Below, in pieces: positions 17,734 to 26,415 of a DNA stretch of 64,000 nt; the first letter of the stretch is position 1; each line of letters begins with the position of its first letter. The DNA is taken from assembly GCA_947446865.1 (NCBI GenBank), contig CANFHX010000010.1, forward strand, positions 1-64,000, given 5' to 3'. The notes beneath the pieces were generated by a model. That model saw only the letters and a program-made list of their open reading frames with translations, did not search any database and had not been told where the DNA came from. The translations under genes were made by a program, and so were the position numbers. This stretch comes from Flavobacteriaceae bacterium (lineage in GTDB: Bacteria > Bacteroidota > Bacteroidia > Flavobacteriales > Flavobacteriaceae).

Positions 17734-17753
17734 GCTAAATTTTTCTATTTAGC
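17734..17753. terminator. Short hairpin next to intergenic element copy B
   Basis: GCTAAAT-TTTTCT-ATTTAGC forms a 7-bp stem immediately before the structured element at 17751. Its direction is not clear. Confidence 0.4.
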
Positions 17754-17831
17754 CCCGAATGAAGTGGAAATCCTGGCGTTGTGAGATTGCTTCGCAAGCT
17801 CGCAATGACAGATTGGAACGAAATGCGGGAA
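17751..17831. ncRNA. Structured intergenic element, Flavo-1-like, copy B
   Basis: The plus-strand flanks AGCCCCGAATGAAGTGG with AAATCC, and GATTGGAACG with AAATGCGGGAA, match copies A and C. Between them is a longer imperfect hairpin rich in GC (GAGATTGC-TTCGCAAGCTC-GCAAT). It sits between two minus-strand genes, the deoxynucleoside kinase and lipB. Confidence 0.55.
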
Positions 17832-17868
17832 TGCAAATTATAGATAAAGCCCTAACGATTCGCTCCTA

Positions 17869-18483
17869 TTAAAACAATCCATTTATTTCTGCGTCAATAC
17901 GATTAATAATGTTTCCTAGATCTTCTGGATTGTTTAAGAAATCGATATTATCTACATCAATAATTAATATTTTTCCTTTTTCATAAGTGGTTACCCAAGC
18001 CTCGTAACGCTCGTTCAATCGGCTTAGGTAATCAATGGATATAGTGTTTTCGTAATCGCGTCCGCGTTTGTGAATTTGACCAACAAGATTTGGGATGGAG
18101 CTTCTTAAATAGATTAACAAATCGGGAGCTTTAACCAAGCTTTCCATCAATTCGAAAAGTGATTTGTAGTTTTCAAAGTCGCGGTTGGTCATTAAACCCA
18201 TTGCGTGAAGGTTGGGCGCAAAGATATGAGCATCCTCATAAATGGTTCTATCCTGAATGATTTTTTTTCCGCTTTCGCGAATTTGTAGCACTTGACGAAA
18301 ACGGCTGTTTAAGAAATATATTTGTAAATTAAAGGACCAACGTTCCATTTGGTGGTAAAAATCATCTAAGTATGGATTGTCTACTACGTCTTCAAAATGT
18401 GGCTCCCATTTGAAATGTTTGGCTAAAAGTCGTGTTAAGGTTGTTTTTCCGGCACCTATATTCCCTGCTACAGCTATATGCAT
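17869..18483 (-). CDS. Deoxynucleoside kinase
   Basis: The 204-residue enzyme has a P-loop at residues 7-15 (GNIGAGKTT), the substrate-binding DRTIYEDAHIFA segment and the lid Arg cluster around HKRGRDYE. It belongs to the dNK family that phosphorylates deoxyadenosine or deoxyguanosine with ATP for dNTP salvage. Its ATG overlaps the stop of the upstream 263-residue gene by 1 nt (TAATG), so translation is coupled. Confidence 0.88.
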   Translation of the reverse strand: MHIAVAGNIGAGKTTLTRLLAKHFKWEPHFEDVVDNPYLDDFYHQMERWSFNLQIYFLNSRFRQVLQIRESGKKIIQDRTIYEDAHIFAPNLHAMGLMTNRDFENYKSLFELMESLVKAPDLLIYLRSSIPNLVGQIHKRGRDYENTISIDYLSRLNERYEAWVTTYEKGKILIIDVDNIDFLNNPEDLGNIINRIDAEINGLF

Positions 18484-19274
18484 TATGGTATGGTTAATTT
18501 ATAATTTGTGATTCCTTCGTTGGTAAAAATAGATAAAATTTGGTCTTTGTAATAAAAATTTCGCAATGATTTCTCAACAATTTGAATTTGGTATTGCTTA
18601 TCATTCGTGTAATCTCTTACTAGCAAAGCGTTGTCTTTTAAAAAAATAATTTTATTTTCTGCAATAATTTGACAATCTGTAAAAGTGGAATCTATAGTAA
18701 AGCTGGAAATTTTGCCATAAAGATTGCAAGTGTTCCATTGCTTATTTTTGGATATCCATTGGAAATAATTATAGTCGGTTTGGTAATAACTAAAACCCTC
18801 CCCTATTGGGTTTCCAATTTCTTGGTATTGGGTGGTGACTAAATCGTAAAGACCGAGTTGTTGTTTAAGGGAATTGAAAATCCACAATTTATTTTGGCCC
18901 GCAATTCCTAATGCAGAGACTACTATTGAATTATCTAATTTAGAGAAATCTATTCGTTGCACTTCATTAAGTTGGTTGTCTAAGATTACTGCTGTATTGA
19001 AAGCTTCGTAAAAAACAATTATTTTGAGTGGATTTATAATATCCACCTTGGTTATGGCGCCTAAAGAAAATGCTTGGTATTGCAGAATAGTTTTGGTGTT
19101 TTTCTTGAACAAAACATTATTTTTGATATAGTAGTAATTTTTAAATCCGTCAAGACCTACAAATAGATCTGCCTTTATTGCAATAGAATCTATGCGAATA
19201 GGAACTAACTTTAGACTTTGACTAAAGCCTAAAACTGTTGTTAAAAAAAGAAATAAATATGCTAGTTTTTTCAT
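18483..19274 (-). CDS. Secreted beta-propeller-like protein of unknown function
   Basis: The 263-residue protein has a signal peptide (1-18, ...LTTVLGFSQ). The rest is almost all beta, with repeated blocks of about 40 residues (for example NKLWIFNSLKQQLGLYDLVT and NALLVRDYTNDKQYQIQIVE) like the blades of a WD/Kelch propeller. No catalytic motif is visible. Overlap by one base with the deoxynucleoside kinase gene is a conserved-looking pairing, but a functional link is not evident. Confidence 0.65.
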   Translation of the reverse strand: MKKLAYLFLFLTTVLGFSQSLKLVPIRIDSIAIKADLFVGLDGFKNYYYIKNNVLFKKNTKTILQYQAFSLGAITKVDIINPLKIIVFYEAFNTAVILDNQLNEVQRIDFSKLDNSIVVSALGIAGQNKLWIFNSLKQQLGLYDLVTTQYQEIGNPIGEGFSYYQTDYNYFQWISKNKQWNTCNLYGKISSFTIDSTFTDCQIIAENKIIFLKDNALLVRDYTNDKQYQIQIVEKSLRNFYYKDQILSIFTNEGITNYKLTIP

Positions 19275-19406
19275 TATGAGGCTAAATTACATTAAAGTAT
19301 TGGAATTAACCAAAAGCCATTAATAAAATATTTAACAATTTATTAGTAACAAAAAACAGATTCATTCGTCATATTTGTCGCTGCAAAATCTAACGAAACC
19401 CAAATT

Positions 19407-20339
19407 ATGAAAAAAATATTTCTACCAATTACCTTTTTGCTTACTATTTTAACTTCACAAGCCCAGAAAAATTTTCAGGGAATGGCAGTTTATGAGTCTA
19501 AAACAAGTACTGCCGACTTTAAAAAACGATTTGAAGGAAATAAAGAAATGACTCCCGAAATGCAAAAGGGCATTGAGGAACGAATGAAAAAAATGTTTGA
19601 AAAAACTTTCATTCTAAACTTTGACAAACAAACTTCCATTTATAAAGAAGAAGAAAAATTGGACGCTCCAGGACAAAATGGTGGTGGTATGCGAATGATG
19701 TCCTCATTTATGGGTGGTGGCGGAACTTATTTTAAGAATGTTAAAGATAAAAACTACACGGTTGACAAAGAATTTATGGGAAAAGAATTTTTAATAAAAG
19801 ATTCTTTAAAAACTTATAAATGGGTTATGGAAAGCGAAACCCGTCAAATTGGTGGCTATACTTGCTACAAAGCAACTACAATAATTCCTGCTAGCAAAAC
19901 TGATTTTAGAAACTTTAGACCTAAAAGAGAGGAAGATAAAAAAGTTGAAAACAAAAAGGAAGAAATAAAATCGGATTCTACTAAAACAGATGTTAAAGAA
20001 AAGAAAACCAATTTCATGGATGATATTGAATTACCAAAAGAAATCACTATTACTGCTTGGTACACACCAGAAATTCCTGTAAACCAAGGTCCCGAGGGAT
20101 ACTGGGGATTACCAGGACTTATTCTGGAAGTGAATGATGGCAAAACTATTATTTTATGTTCTAAAGTAATTTTAAATGCTAAAGATAAAGTAGAAATAAA
20201 AGCCCCAACAAATGGAAAAGCAATTTCTCAAAAAGAATACGACGACACCATTATTAAAAAAATGGAAGAGTTTAGACAAATGAACCAAGGTCAAGGAGAC
20301 CATGGAGGTCCTGGAAGAGGAATGCGATTTGGCGGATAA
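19407..20339 (+). CDS. GLPGLI family protein
   Basis: The 310-residue secreted protein has a signal peptide (1-19), a Met- and Gly-rich segment (93-107), a Lys/Glu-rich linker (170-200) and the family-naming motif GLPGLI at 234-239 within WYTPEIPVNQGPEGYWGLPG. The C-terminus is Gly-rich. Function is unknown; the family is Bacteroidota-specific and often precedes an outer-membrane barrel gene, as here (91 nt to the next gene). Confidence 0.92.
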   Translation: MKKIFLPITFLLTILTSQAQKNFQGMAVYESKTSTADFKKRFEGNKEMTPEMQKGIEERMKKMFEKTFILNFDKQTSIYKEEEKLDAPGQNGGGMRMMSSFMGGGGTYFKNVKDKNYTVDKEFMGKEFLIKDSLKTYKWVMESETRQIGGYTCYKATTIIPASKTDFRNFRPKREEDKKVENKKEEIKSDSTKTDVKEKKTNFMDDIELPKEITITAWYTPEIPVNQGPEGYWGLPGLILEVNDGKTIILCSKVILNAKDKVEIKAPTNGKAISQKEYDDTIIKKMEEFRQMNQGQGDHGGPGRGMRFGG

Positions 20340-20355
20340 TTTATATAGAACTAAT

Positions 20356-20395
20356 AAGGAAGAATCTCTAAAATTGGAGATTCTTCCTTTTTTAT
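20356..20395 (+). terminator. Terminator between GLPGLI gene and barrel gene
   Basis: The 13-bp stem AAGGAAGAATCTC / GAGATTCTTCCTT is followed by six T. It lies only 36 nt before the ATG of the barrel gene, so it may partly attenuate a shared transcript. Confidence 0.85.
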
Positions 20396-20430
20396 GAACA
20401 CTAGAATTCAAGAATAAACAAATTACCAAC

Positions 20431-23133
20431 ATGAAAAAAATTACTTTACTTTTTATACTTTTTATTACTACTTTTTCATTTGCACAAAACATTCGCTTTG
20501 AAGGCGTTATTTCTGAAGCCGGAAAAACACCTTTAGACATGGCAAATATAATGGCCGTAAATCTTGCTACTAAAGGAATGGATGCTTACGCCATAACCAA
20601 TGACAAAGGAAGATTTGTCTTGAACTTAAAACCAAATACCACTTATTCTGTTAAACTGACCTACATTGGAATGCAGAACAAGGAAATCACAGTGGTTACT
20701 AAAGACGTAAACATAAACCAGAATATCACGATGGAAGCTGGTGGAATTGAGTTGAACGATGTAGAAATCGTAAGAGAAATGCCCGTTTCTATAAAAGGAG
20801 ACACCATTGTTTATAATGCCGATTCTTTTAAATCAGGGACAGAAAAGAAACTGGAAGATGTATTAAAAAAACTACCTGGGGTTGAAGTAAACTCGGATGG
20901 TGAAGTTCAAGTGGAGGGTAAAAAAGTTACTAAATTAATGGTTGAAGGAAAAGATTTTTTTGATGGAGATACTAAACTAGGTGTTAAAAACATTCCAGCT
21001 GATGCTATTGATAAAATTCAAGTGTTGCGAAACTACAATGAAATTGGGCAACTAAAAGGGTTGGAAAACAACGAAGAAAGTGTTGCAATGAACATCAAAC
21101 TTAAATCTGGAAAAAAGAATTTTTGGTTTGGTGATATGACCGCTGGAGGTGGCTCGGGCGAAAGCAATAATACTACTAAGTTAGATCGTTACATTTTAAA
21201 TCCGAAAGCGTTTTATTATAACCCAAAATATAGTATGAATGTAATTACCAATTTTAATAATATTGGAGATTTACCTTTAACTATTCAAGATTATTTTAAA
21301 ATGACTGGTGGTTTTAGAGGCATGATGAAAAAAGGAGGAAGTTCTTTTAATGTAGCTTCTAATGATTTGGGGATTTCTGCCCTACGAAATAACAGAGCTA
21401 AAGAAATTGAGACTAAGTTTGGTGCAACTAACTTTTCGTATAGTCCAACAAAAACTTGGACATTGAGCGGATTTGGCGTTTTATCCTATTCTAAAACTCA
21501 AATTGAAACCAACTCCCAATCGACAATTTTAGCTTCTAAAACGCAAATAAATTCCAAAGAAACTCCTGTGCAACAAACCAATTATGGTTTATTTAAAATG
21601 AGTTCTTCCTACAAACCAAACACTAATTTTCAATTTGATTATGATGTTTTAATGAAGAAATCTAGTCAAATTGAAAATTCCTTAATTAATAGAGAATCTA
21701 TTGTTAATTCGGTTTCTAGTTTGGATAATATTTCTACATACAAGAAGCAAAATCCTACTTCGGTAAACCAAAACTTTAGCATTTATTATACTTTAAAAGA
21801 AAAAAGCGTTTTTGATTTAGAGATTCAACATTTATATCAAGAAGAAGATCCTTTTTACAATGCTAATTTACGTCTTCAACCTTTTACATTATTTGGATAC
21901 ACTCCTAATCAAAACCGAAATGATTTAAACCAATCGCGTTTTGTAAAAACCAATAAGTTGGATTCTAAATTGGATTATTATTATATGGTTACTCCAAAAA
22001 CTAACTTTAATGTTACTTTAGGAAACACCTATTCCTATCAAAATTTTAATTCTTCTATCTTTCAAATGTTAGATTCTGGAGTGAAAAATGACTTGAATGA
22101 CATTACCAATACCAATCAAGTTACTTACAATTTCAATGACGCTTTTGTTGGGATACATTACAAAATGTTATTAGGAAAATTAACGATAACTCCTGGATTT
22201 AGCGAGCATTTGTATAGCATGAAAAATCAACAATTAACAACAGATGTGACTAAAAGTTTTACTAAATTCTTACCCGATTTATTTATGTTATATCAAATTA
22301 AAAAAGCAGAAACTTTAACGTATACTTATTCGTTAAACAATGTTTTTACGGATATTTCCCAATTGGTTCAAGGTTATATATTAAATGGTTACAGCAGTTT
22401 GTTTCGAGGAAATAGAGATTTAGAAAACGCCACTTCGCAAGTGCATTCGCTTAGATATTTTAAATACAATATGTTTAATTTTGAGAATATTTTCGCCAAT
22501 GCATCCTATACTAGAACAACAGATGCCGTGAAAACTAATGCTACTTTTATTGGTGTGAATCAAACCTCAACGCCTTATAATTCTAACTTTCCTAATGAAA
22601 CGGCAACGGGTATGGGAAGTTACGGAAGATCGTTCTTGAAAAACTATAAAGCATCAGGAAGTGTGAATGTAAACTGGTCTAAATTTAGTAATATTCAAAA
22701 TAGCGTAGTGGCTTCTACGGAGAGTTTTACCCAAACGTATTCTGTAAAAACTGCAACTATGTTTAAGAAAGTGCCCAATATTGAGCTTGGTTATTCAACT
22801 ACAATTAACGAATACAACCATGCTAAATATTTCACTAATACCCCTTCTATTACTTTGGATTATTATTTCTTAAATGGATTTGCATTTGTTACAGATTACC
22901 AATACTACCATTATTTTAATAACGATAGTACCATTGATAATCATTACCAATTCTTGAATGCTAGTTTGAATTACCAAAAGAAGGATAGTAAATTTGAATA
23001 TAAAATTTCGGCAACTAATTTATTAAATACAACGTCTTTAAACGATAATAGCTTTAATCAATTTACCATATCAAGTTCTCAATATATTGTGCAACCACGT
23101 TATGTAATATTTAGTTTGAAGTATAATTTGTAA
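20431..23133 (+). CDS. Outer-membrane beta-barrel protein with carboxypeptidase-regulatory-like domain
   Basis: The 900-residue protein has a signal peptide (1-19), a CarboxypepD_reg-like domain (about 23-100, FEGVISEAGKTPLDMANIMA), a TonB-plug-like region (about 110-200, GDTIVYNADSFKSGTEKKLEDVLKKLPG split over two strands) and a large barrel ending RYVIFSLKYNL. It belongs to the TonB-dependent-receptor-like outer-membrane family common in Bacteroidota. With the preceding GLPGLI gene it forms a recurring pair whose substrate is unknown. Confidence 0.85.
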   Translation: MKKITLLFILFITTFSFAQNIRFEGVISEAGKTPLDMANIMAVNLATKGMDAYAITNDKGRFVLNLKPNTTYSVKLTYIGMQNKEITVVTKDVNINQNITMEAGGIELNDVEIVREMPVSIKGDTIVYNADSFKSGTEKKLEDVLKKLPGVEVNSDGEVQVEGKKVTKLMVEGKDFFDGDTKLGVKNIPADAIDKIQVLRNYNEIGQLKGLENNEESVAMNIKLKSGKKNFWFGDMTAGGGSGESNNTTKLDRYILNPKAFYYNPKYSMNVITNFNNIGDLPLTIQDYFKMTGGFRGMMKKGGSSFNVASNDLGISALRNNRAKEIETKFGATNFSYSPTKTWTLSGFGVLSYSKTQIETNSQSTILASKTQINSKETPVQQTNYGLFKMSSSYKPNTNFQFDYDVLMKKSSQIENSLINRESIVNSVSSLDNISTYKKQNPTSVNQNFSIYYTLKEKSVFDLEIQHLYQEEDPFYNANLRLQPFTLFGYTPNQNRNDLNQSRFVKTNKLDSKLDYYYMVTPKTNFNVTLGNTYSYQNFNSSIFQMLDSGVKNDLNDITNTNQVTYNFNDAFVGIHYKMLLGKLTITPGFSEHLYSMKNQQLTTDVTKSFTKFLPDLFMLYQIKKAETLTYTYSLNNVFTDISQLVQGYILNGYSSLFRGNRDLENATSQVHSLRYFKYNMFNFENIFANASYTRTTDAVKTNATFIGVNQTSTPYNSNFPNETATGMGSYGRSFLKNYKASGSVNVNWSKFSNIQNSVVASTESFTQTYSVKTATMFKKVPNIELGYSTTINEYNHAKYFTNTPSITLDYYFLNGFAFVTDYQYYHYFNNDSTIDNHYQFLNASLNYQKKDSKFEYKISATNLLNTTSLNDNSFNQFTISSSQYIVQPRYVIFSLKYNL

Positions 23134-23151
23134 TACAAGACATAACTCCAT

Positions 23152-23187
23152 AAAAAAACAGTTGCGAATATTTGCAACTGTTTTTTT
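23152..23187. terminator. Bidirectional terminator between convergent genes
   Basis: CAGTTGC / GCAACTG with an 8-nt loop is flanked by A7 and T7. It serves both the plus-strand barrel gene and the minus-strand gene ending at 23210. Confidence 0.9.
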
Positions 23188-23209
23188 GTATAAATTATTC
23201 TTTTATTAT

Positions 23210-23656
23210 TTATTTTTCTTCCGAAGAACCTTTCATTTTTTCTGCTTTTTTTGCTTCCATTTTTTCTTTTCTCTCTTGCATTTTTTGGTTCCATTTAGCA
23301 TACTGCTCTGGATTAAGAATTTTTTTCATGTTGGCATCCATAGATAGCTCATCCTCTTGTGATTTAGCTTTACGAGCTTGCATTTCCTCTTTAGAAGGTT
23401 TGTTTCCGGATGCTTTTCTAGCTTCCATTTCAGCTTTATTTGCTTCTCTTTTAGAAACTTCTTTAGCAACTAATGCCCTAATGTCTTGCACTTGCTTTTC
23501 ATTTAGACTTAAATCTTTAGTCATTCTTTTAACTTGTGATTCTACCTTTTGCTCAGGAGTCATTTGTTCTTTTTGTTCCTTAACTTGTTTAACATCTTCT
23601 TGAGCAAAGGTTGTCATCCCAACAACTAACAATGCCGCTACTAATAATTTTTTCAT
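23210..23656 (-). CDS. Small periplasmic helical protein (Spy/DUF4890-like)
   Basis: The 148-residue protein has a signal peptide (1-18, ...GMTTFAQ) followed by a highly charged, almost fully helical region with MTPEQKVESQVKRMTKDLSL and LNPEQYAKWNQK motifs. This resembles Spy/CpxP-type and DUF4890 periplasmic proteins, which act as small chaperones or metal-stress factors. Assignment to one of these is uncertain. Confidence 0.65.
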   Translation of the reverse strand: MKKLLVAALLVVGMTTFAQEDVKQVKEQKEQMTPEQKVESQVKRMTKDLSLNEKQVQDIRALVAKEVSKREANKAEMEARKASGNKPSKEEMQARKAKSQEDELSMDANMKKILNPEQYAKWNQKMQERKEKMEAKKAEKMKGSSEEK

Positions 23657-23745
23657 GTTTTATTTTTTAAAAATTGGTTTGCTAATTTGACTTAAAAAAT
23701 TAAATATGGTTTAATTCTTAACAAAAAATTAATATTTTTTTTAGG

Positions 23746-23792
23746 TTATGATTGCAGTCATAAATTTCAATGCTGTCTTATAAGGAAATTTG
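23746..23792 (+). promoter_or_regulatory. Crp/Fnr-type operator and promoter of the nos operon
   Basis: TTATGA-TTGCAG-TCATAA (23746-23763) is a perfect palindromic half-site pair. A TTTG -7 core ends at 23792, 37.5 nt from the palindrome centre. The predicted start near 23796 leaves a leader of about 24 nt before the cytochrome c ATG. The same layout precedes ric, norC, the fasciclin gene and the regulator gene. Confidence 0.8.
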
Positions 23793-23819
23793 TACAAGAA
23801 ATTTTTAATATAAAAAATC

Positions 23820-24284
23820 ATGAACAAACTAGTATTAGTATTATTATCATTCGCACTATTTGTAGCTTGTGGTAAAAAAGAAAGCTCCGACAACGACTTT
23901 TCTAAACCTGCAGGAGCTGCAGCAGACGTGTCTTCTTACGATCCAAACAGAGGAGAAGGAAAATTTGACAAAGTAGATTTAGGAGCTGCACTCGACCAAG
24001 CAATGGCTACCGAAGGACAAAAAGTAGCAGAAGTAAAATGTACCTCCTGCCACAAACCAACCGACGAAAAATTAGTTGGGCCAGGTTGGAAAGGCGTTAG
24101 CTCTCGCAAAAAACCACAATGGATTATGAACTTCATCACCAATCCAGACCCAATGATTAACAAAGATCCTGAAGTTCAGGCGCAATTGGAAATCTGTTTA
24201 GTTCGTATGCCTAACCAAGGTTTAAACGATACTGAAGCTAGAAACATTCTAGAATACATGAGAAAAATAGACGGAATAAAATAA
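23820..24284 (+). CDS. Monohaem c-type cytochrome lipoprotein of the nos operon
   Basis: The 154-residue lipoprotein has a lipobox ending at Cys17 (FVACGKK). Haem attaches at CTSCH (Cys74, Cys77, His78), with a likely Met ligand in VRMPNQG near residue 133. It probably donates electrons to NosZ; clade II nos clusters usually include such cytochromes. It is the first gene after the operator at 23746 and precedes nosZ by 58 nt. Confidence 0.88.
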   Translation: MNKLVLVLLSFALFVACGKKESSDNDFSKPAGAAADVSSYDPNRGEGKFDKVDLGAALDQAMATEGQKVAEVKCTSCHKPTDEKLVGPGWKGVSSRKKPQWIMNFITNPDPMINKDPEVQAQLEICLVRMPNQGLNDTEARNILEYMRKIDGIK

Positions 24285-24342
24285 ACCAAGGAATCCTTCT
24301 ATTTGGTGAAAGAAATAGAACGATTTTTTAAAAACCAGAAAA

Positions 24343-26322
24343 ATGAAAAATAAATTTGTAAAAGCAATTTTTGCTATTGTTTTAGGAAGTGCATTATTCA
24401 CTTCTTGTAAGCCAAAAAGTTCAGGGGATGCTGTGAGTGGTGATGCTGCTCAAAAAGCATATGTAGCACCCGGAAAATACGATGAATTCTACAACTTCGT
24501 ATCGGGTGGATTTAGTGGTCAAGTAAGCGTTTATGGTTTACCAAGTGGTAGATTATTCCGTGTTATCCCTGTGTTTTCTGTTGATCCAGAAAGCGGATAT
24601 GGTTTTAATGAAGAAACTAAACCGATGTTGAATACCTCACATGGTTTTGTGCCTTGGGATGATCAACACCATACCGAACTTTCTCAAACTAAAGGTGAAG
24701 TAGATGGTCGTTGGCTTTTTGCTAATGCAAATAATACGCCGCGTATTGCTCGTTTGGATTTGAAAACATTCAAAACAACTGAAATAATTGAGTTGCCAAA
24801 CAGTGCCGGAAATCACTCCTCACCTTTTATTACTGAAAATACCGAATATGTAGTTGCTGGAACTCGTTTTAGCGTACCACCGGACAACGCTAATGGAGAT
24901 GTGCCAATTAATACCTACAAACAAAACTTTAAAGGACACATCAGCTTTGTAAAAGTTGGTAAAGAAGGACAAATGGATTTGGCTTTTCAAATTCAATGTC
25001 CGGGTGTAAACTTTGACCTTTCACATGCAGGAAAAGGAAAATCTCATGGATGGTTCTTCTTCTCTTGTTACAACACAGAACAAGCCAATACCCTGTTAGA
25101 AGTAAATGCTTCTCAAAAAGACAAAGATTTTATCATGGCTGTCAATTGGAAAAAAGCAGAAGAATACATCAAAGCAGGAAAAGGAAAACACACCACTACG
25201 AAATATGCCCATAATACTTGGGACGAAAAAACACATTCTGCAAAATCTGAAATCAAAACAGATGTACTTATTTTAGATTCTAAAGAATTGAAAGACATTT
25301 GTTATATGATTCCATGTCCTAAATCTCCTCACGGTTGTGATGTAGATCCTACTGGAGAATACATTGTAGGTTCTGGAAAACTAGCTGCTTTAATTCCTGT
25401 TTTTAGTTTTGATAAATTAATGTCTGCAATTAAAAACAAACAATTTGAGGGTGACTATGAAGGAATTCCTGTTCTTAAATACGAATCTGTTCTTCATGGA
25501 GAAGTTCAAAAACCAGGTTTAGGACCATTGCACACAGAATTTGACGGAAAAGGAAATGCTTACACTACCATGTTTGTTTCTTCTGAAGTTGTAAAATGGG
25601 ATATTCAATCTTTGAAAGTTTTGGATAGAGTTCCAACGTATTATTCTGTAGGTCACTTATGTATTCCTGGAGGAGATTCTAAAAAACCTTTCGGAAAATA
25701 CTTAATTGCTTATAACAAAATCACCAAAGACAGATACTTGCCTACAGGTCCTGAATTAGCTCAATCGGCTCAAATTTATGATATTAGTGGAGATAAAATG
25801 CAACTCATTTTAGATTTTCCAACCATTGGAGAACCGCATTATGCACAAGCTGCCCCTGCCGATTTAATTCGAAATAATGGTCAATTGAAATTCTATAAAT
25901 TAGAAGACAACCACCATCCATTTGTTTCAAAAGGAGAAAAAGAAACCAAAGTAGTTCGTAACGGAAACCGTGTAGATGTCTCAATGACTTGCATTCGTTC
26001 TCACTTTTCTCCAGATAATATTGAAGGAATTAGATTGGGTGATGAAGTGTATTTCCACATAACCAACCTAGAACAAGATTGGGATGTGCCTCATGGATTT
26101 GCAATTAAAGGTGCCAATACTTCCGAATTATTAATAATGCCGGGTGAAACTGCAACATTAAAATGGACTCCAGATAGAGTTGGAATTGTTCCTTTCTATT
26201 GTACCGATTTCTGTAGTGCATTGCACCAAGAAATGCAAGGTTACATAAGAATTTCTCCTGCGGGAAGTAGTGTACCATTAACCTTTAGCTTAGGAACTAA
26301 CTTACCTGCTAAAACCAAATAA
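24343..26322 (+). CDS. nosZ: Nitrous oxide reductase, Sec-dependent (clade II)
   Basis: The 659-residue enzyme reduces N2O to N2. The N-terminus is a Sec-type lipoprotein signal (FTSC, Cys22), not a twin-arginine one, which marks clade II. The seven-bladed propeller holds Cu-Z ligands, including the His pair 109-110 in DDQHHTE and further His in PHGCDVDP and GHLC. The C-terminal cupredoxin domain binds Cu-A through the motif FYCTDFCSALHQEM (Cys620, Cys624, His628, Met631) and an upstream His in WDVPHGF. All key ligands appear present, so it should be functional. Confidence 0.97.
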   Translation: MKNKFVKAIFAIVLGSALFTSCKPKSSGDAVSGDAAQKAYVAPGKYDEFYNFVSGGFSGQVSVYGLPSGRLFRVIPVFSVDPESGYGFNEETKPMLNTSHGFVPWDDQHHTELSQTKGEVDGRWLFANANNTPRIARLDLKTFKTTEIIELPNSAGNHSSPFITENTEYVVAGTRFSVPPDNANGDVPINTYKQNFKGHISFVKVGKEGQMDLAFQIQCPGVNFDLSHAGKGKSHGWFFFSCYNTEQANTLLEVNASQKDKDFIMAVNWKKAEEYIKAGKGKHTTTKYAHNTWDEKTHSAKSEIKTDVLILDSKELKDICYMIPCPKSPHGCDVDPTGEYIVGSGKLAALIPVFSFDKLMSAIKNKQFEGDYEGIPVLKYESVLHGEVQKPGLGPLHTEFDGKGNAYTTMFVSSEVVKWDIQSLKVLDRVPTYYSVGHLCIPGGDSKKPFGKYLIAYNKITKDRYLPTGPELAQSAQIYDISGDKMQLILDFPTIGEPHYAQAAPADLIRNNGQLKFYKLEDNHHPFVSKGEKETKVVRNGNRVDVSMTCIRSHFSPDNIEGIRLGDEVYFHITNLEQDWDVPHGFAIKGANTSELLIMPGETATLKWTPDRVGIVPFYCTDFCSALHQEMQGYIRISPAGSSVPLTFSLGTNLPAKTK

Positions 26323-26337
26323 TATTTTAAGTAAAAT

Positions 26338-26391
26338 AGTGGTTAGTAATTAGTGATTAGATTTTTTGCTAGTTACCAATTACTAACCACT
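26338..26391. terminator. Long hairpin inside the nos operon, between nosZ and nosL
   Basis: AGTGGTTAGTAATT pairs perfectly with AATTACTAACCACT, with a further partial stem inside a 20-nt loop region. Only a weak T run follows. It may act as a partial terminator or as an mRNA-stabilising end for nosZ. Confidence 0.6.
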
Positions 26392-26415
26392 AATTACTTT
26401 TAAAAATAAACCAAA

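Noticed and set aside
20172..20540. 122-codon minus-strand ORF across the GLPGLI/barrel junction
   Set aside because: It is antisense to two supported genes and spans a terminator.
23172..23603. 143-codon plus-strand ORF antisense to the Spy-like gene
   Set aside because: The minus-strand frame has a signal peptide and charged helical pattern; the plus-strand frame is Ser/Phe/Cys-rich and shadow-like.
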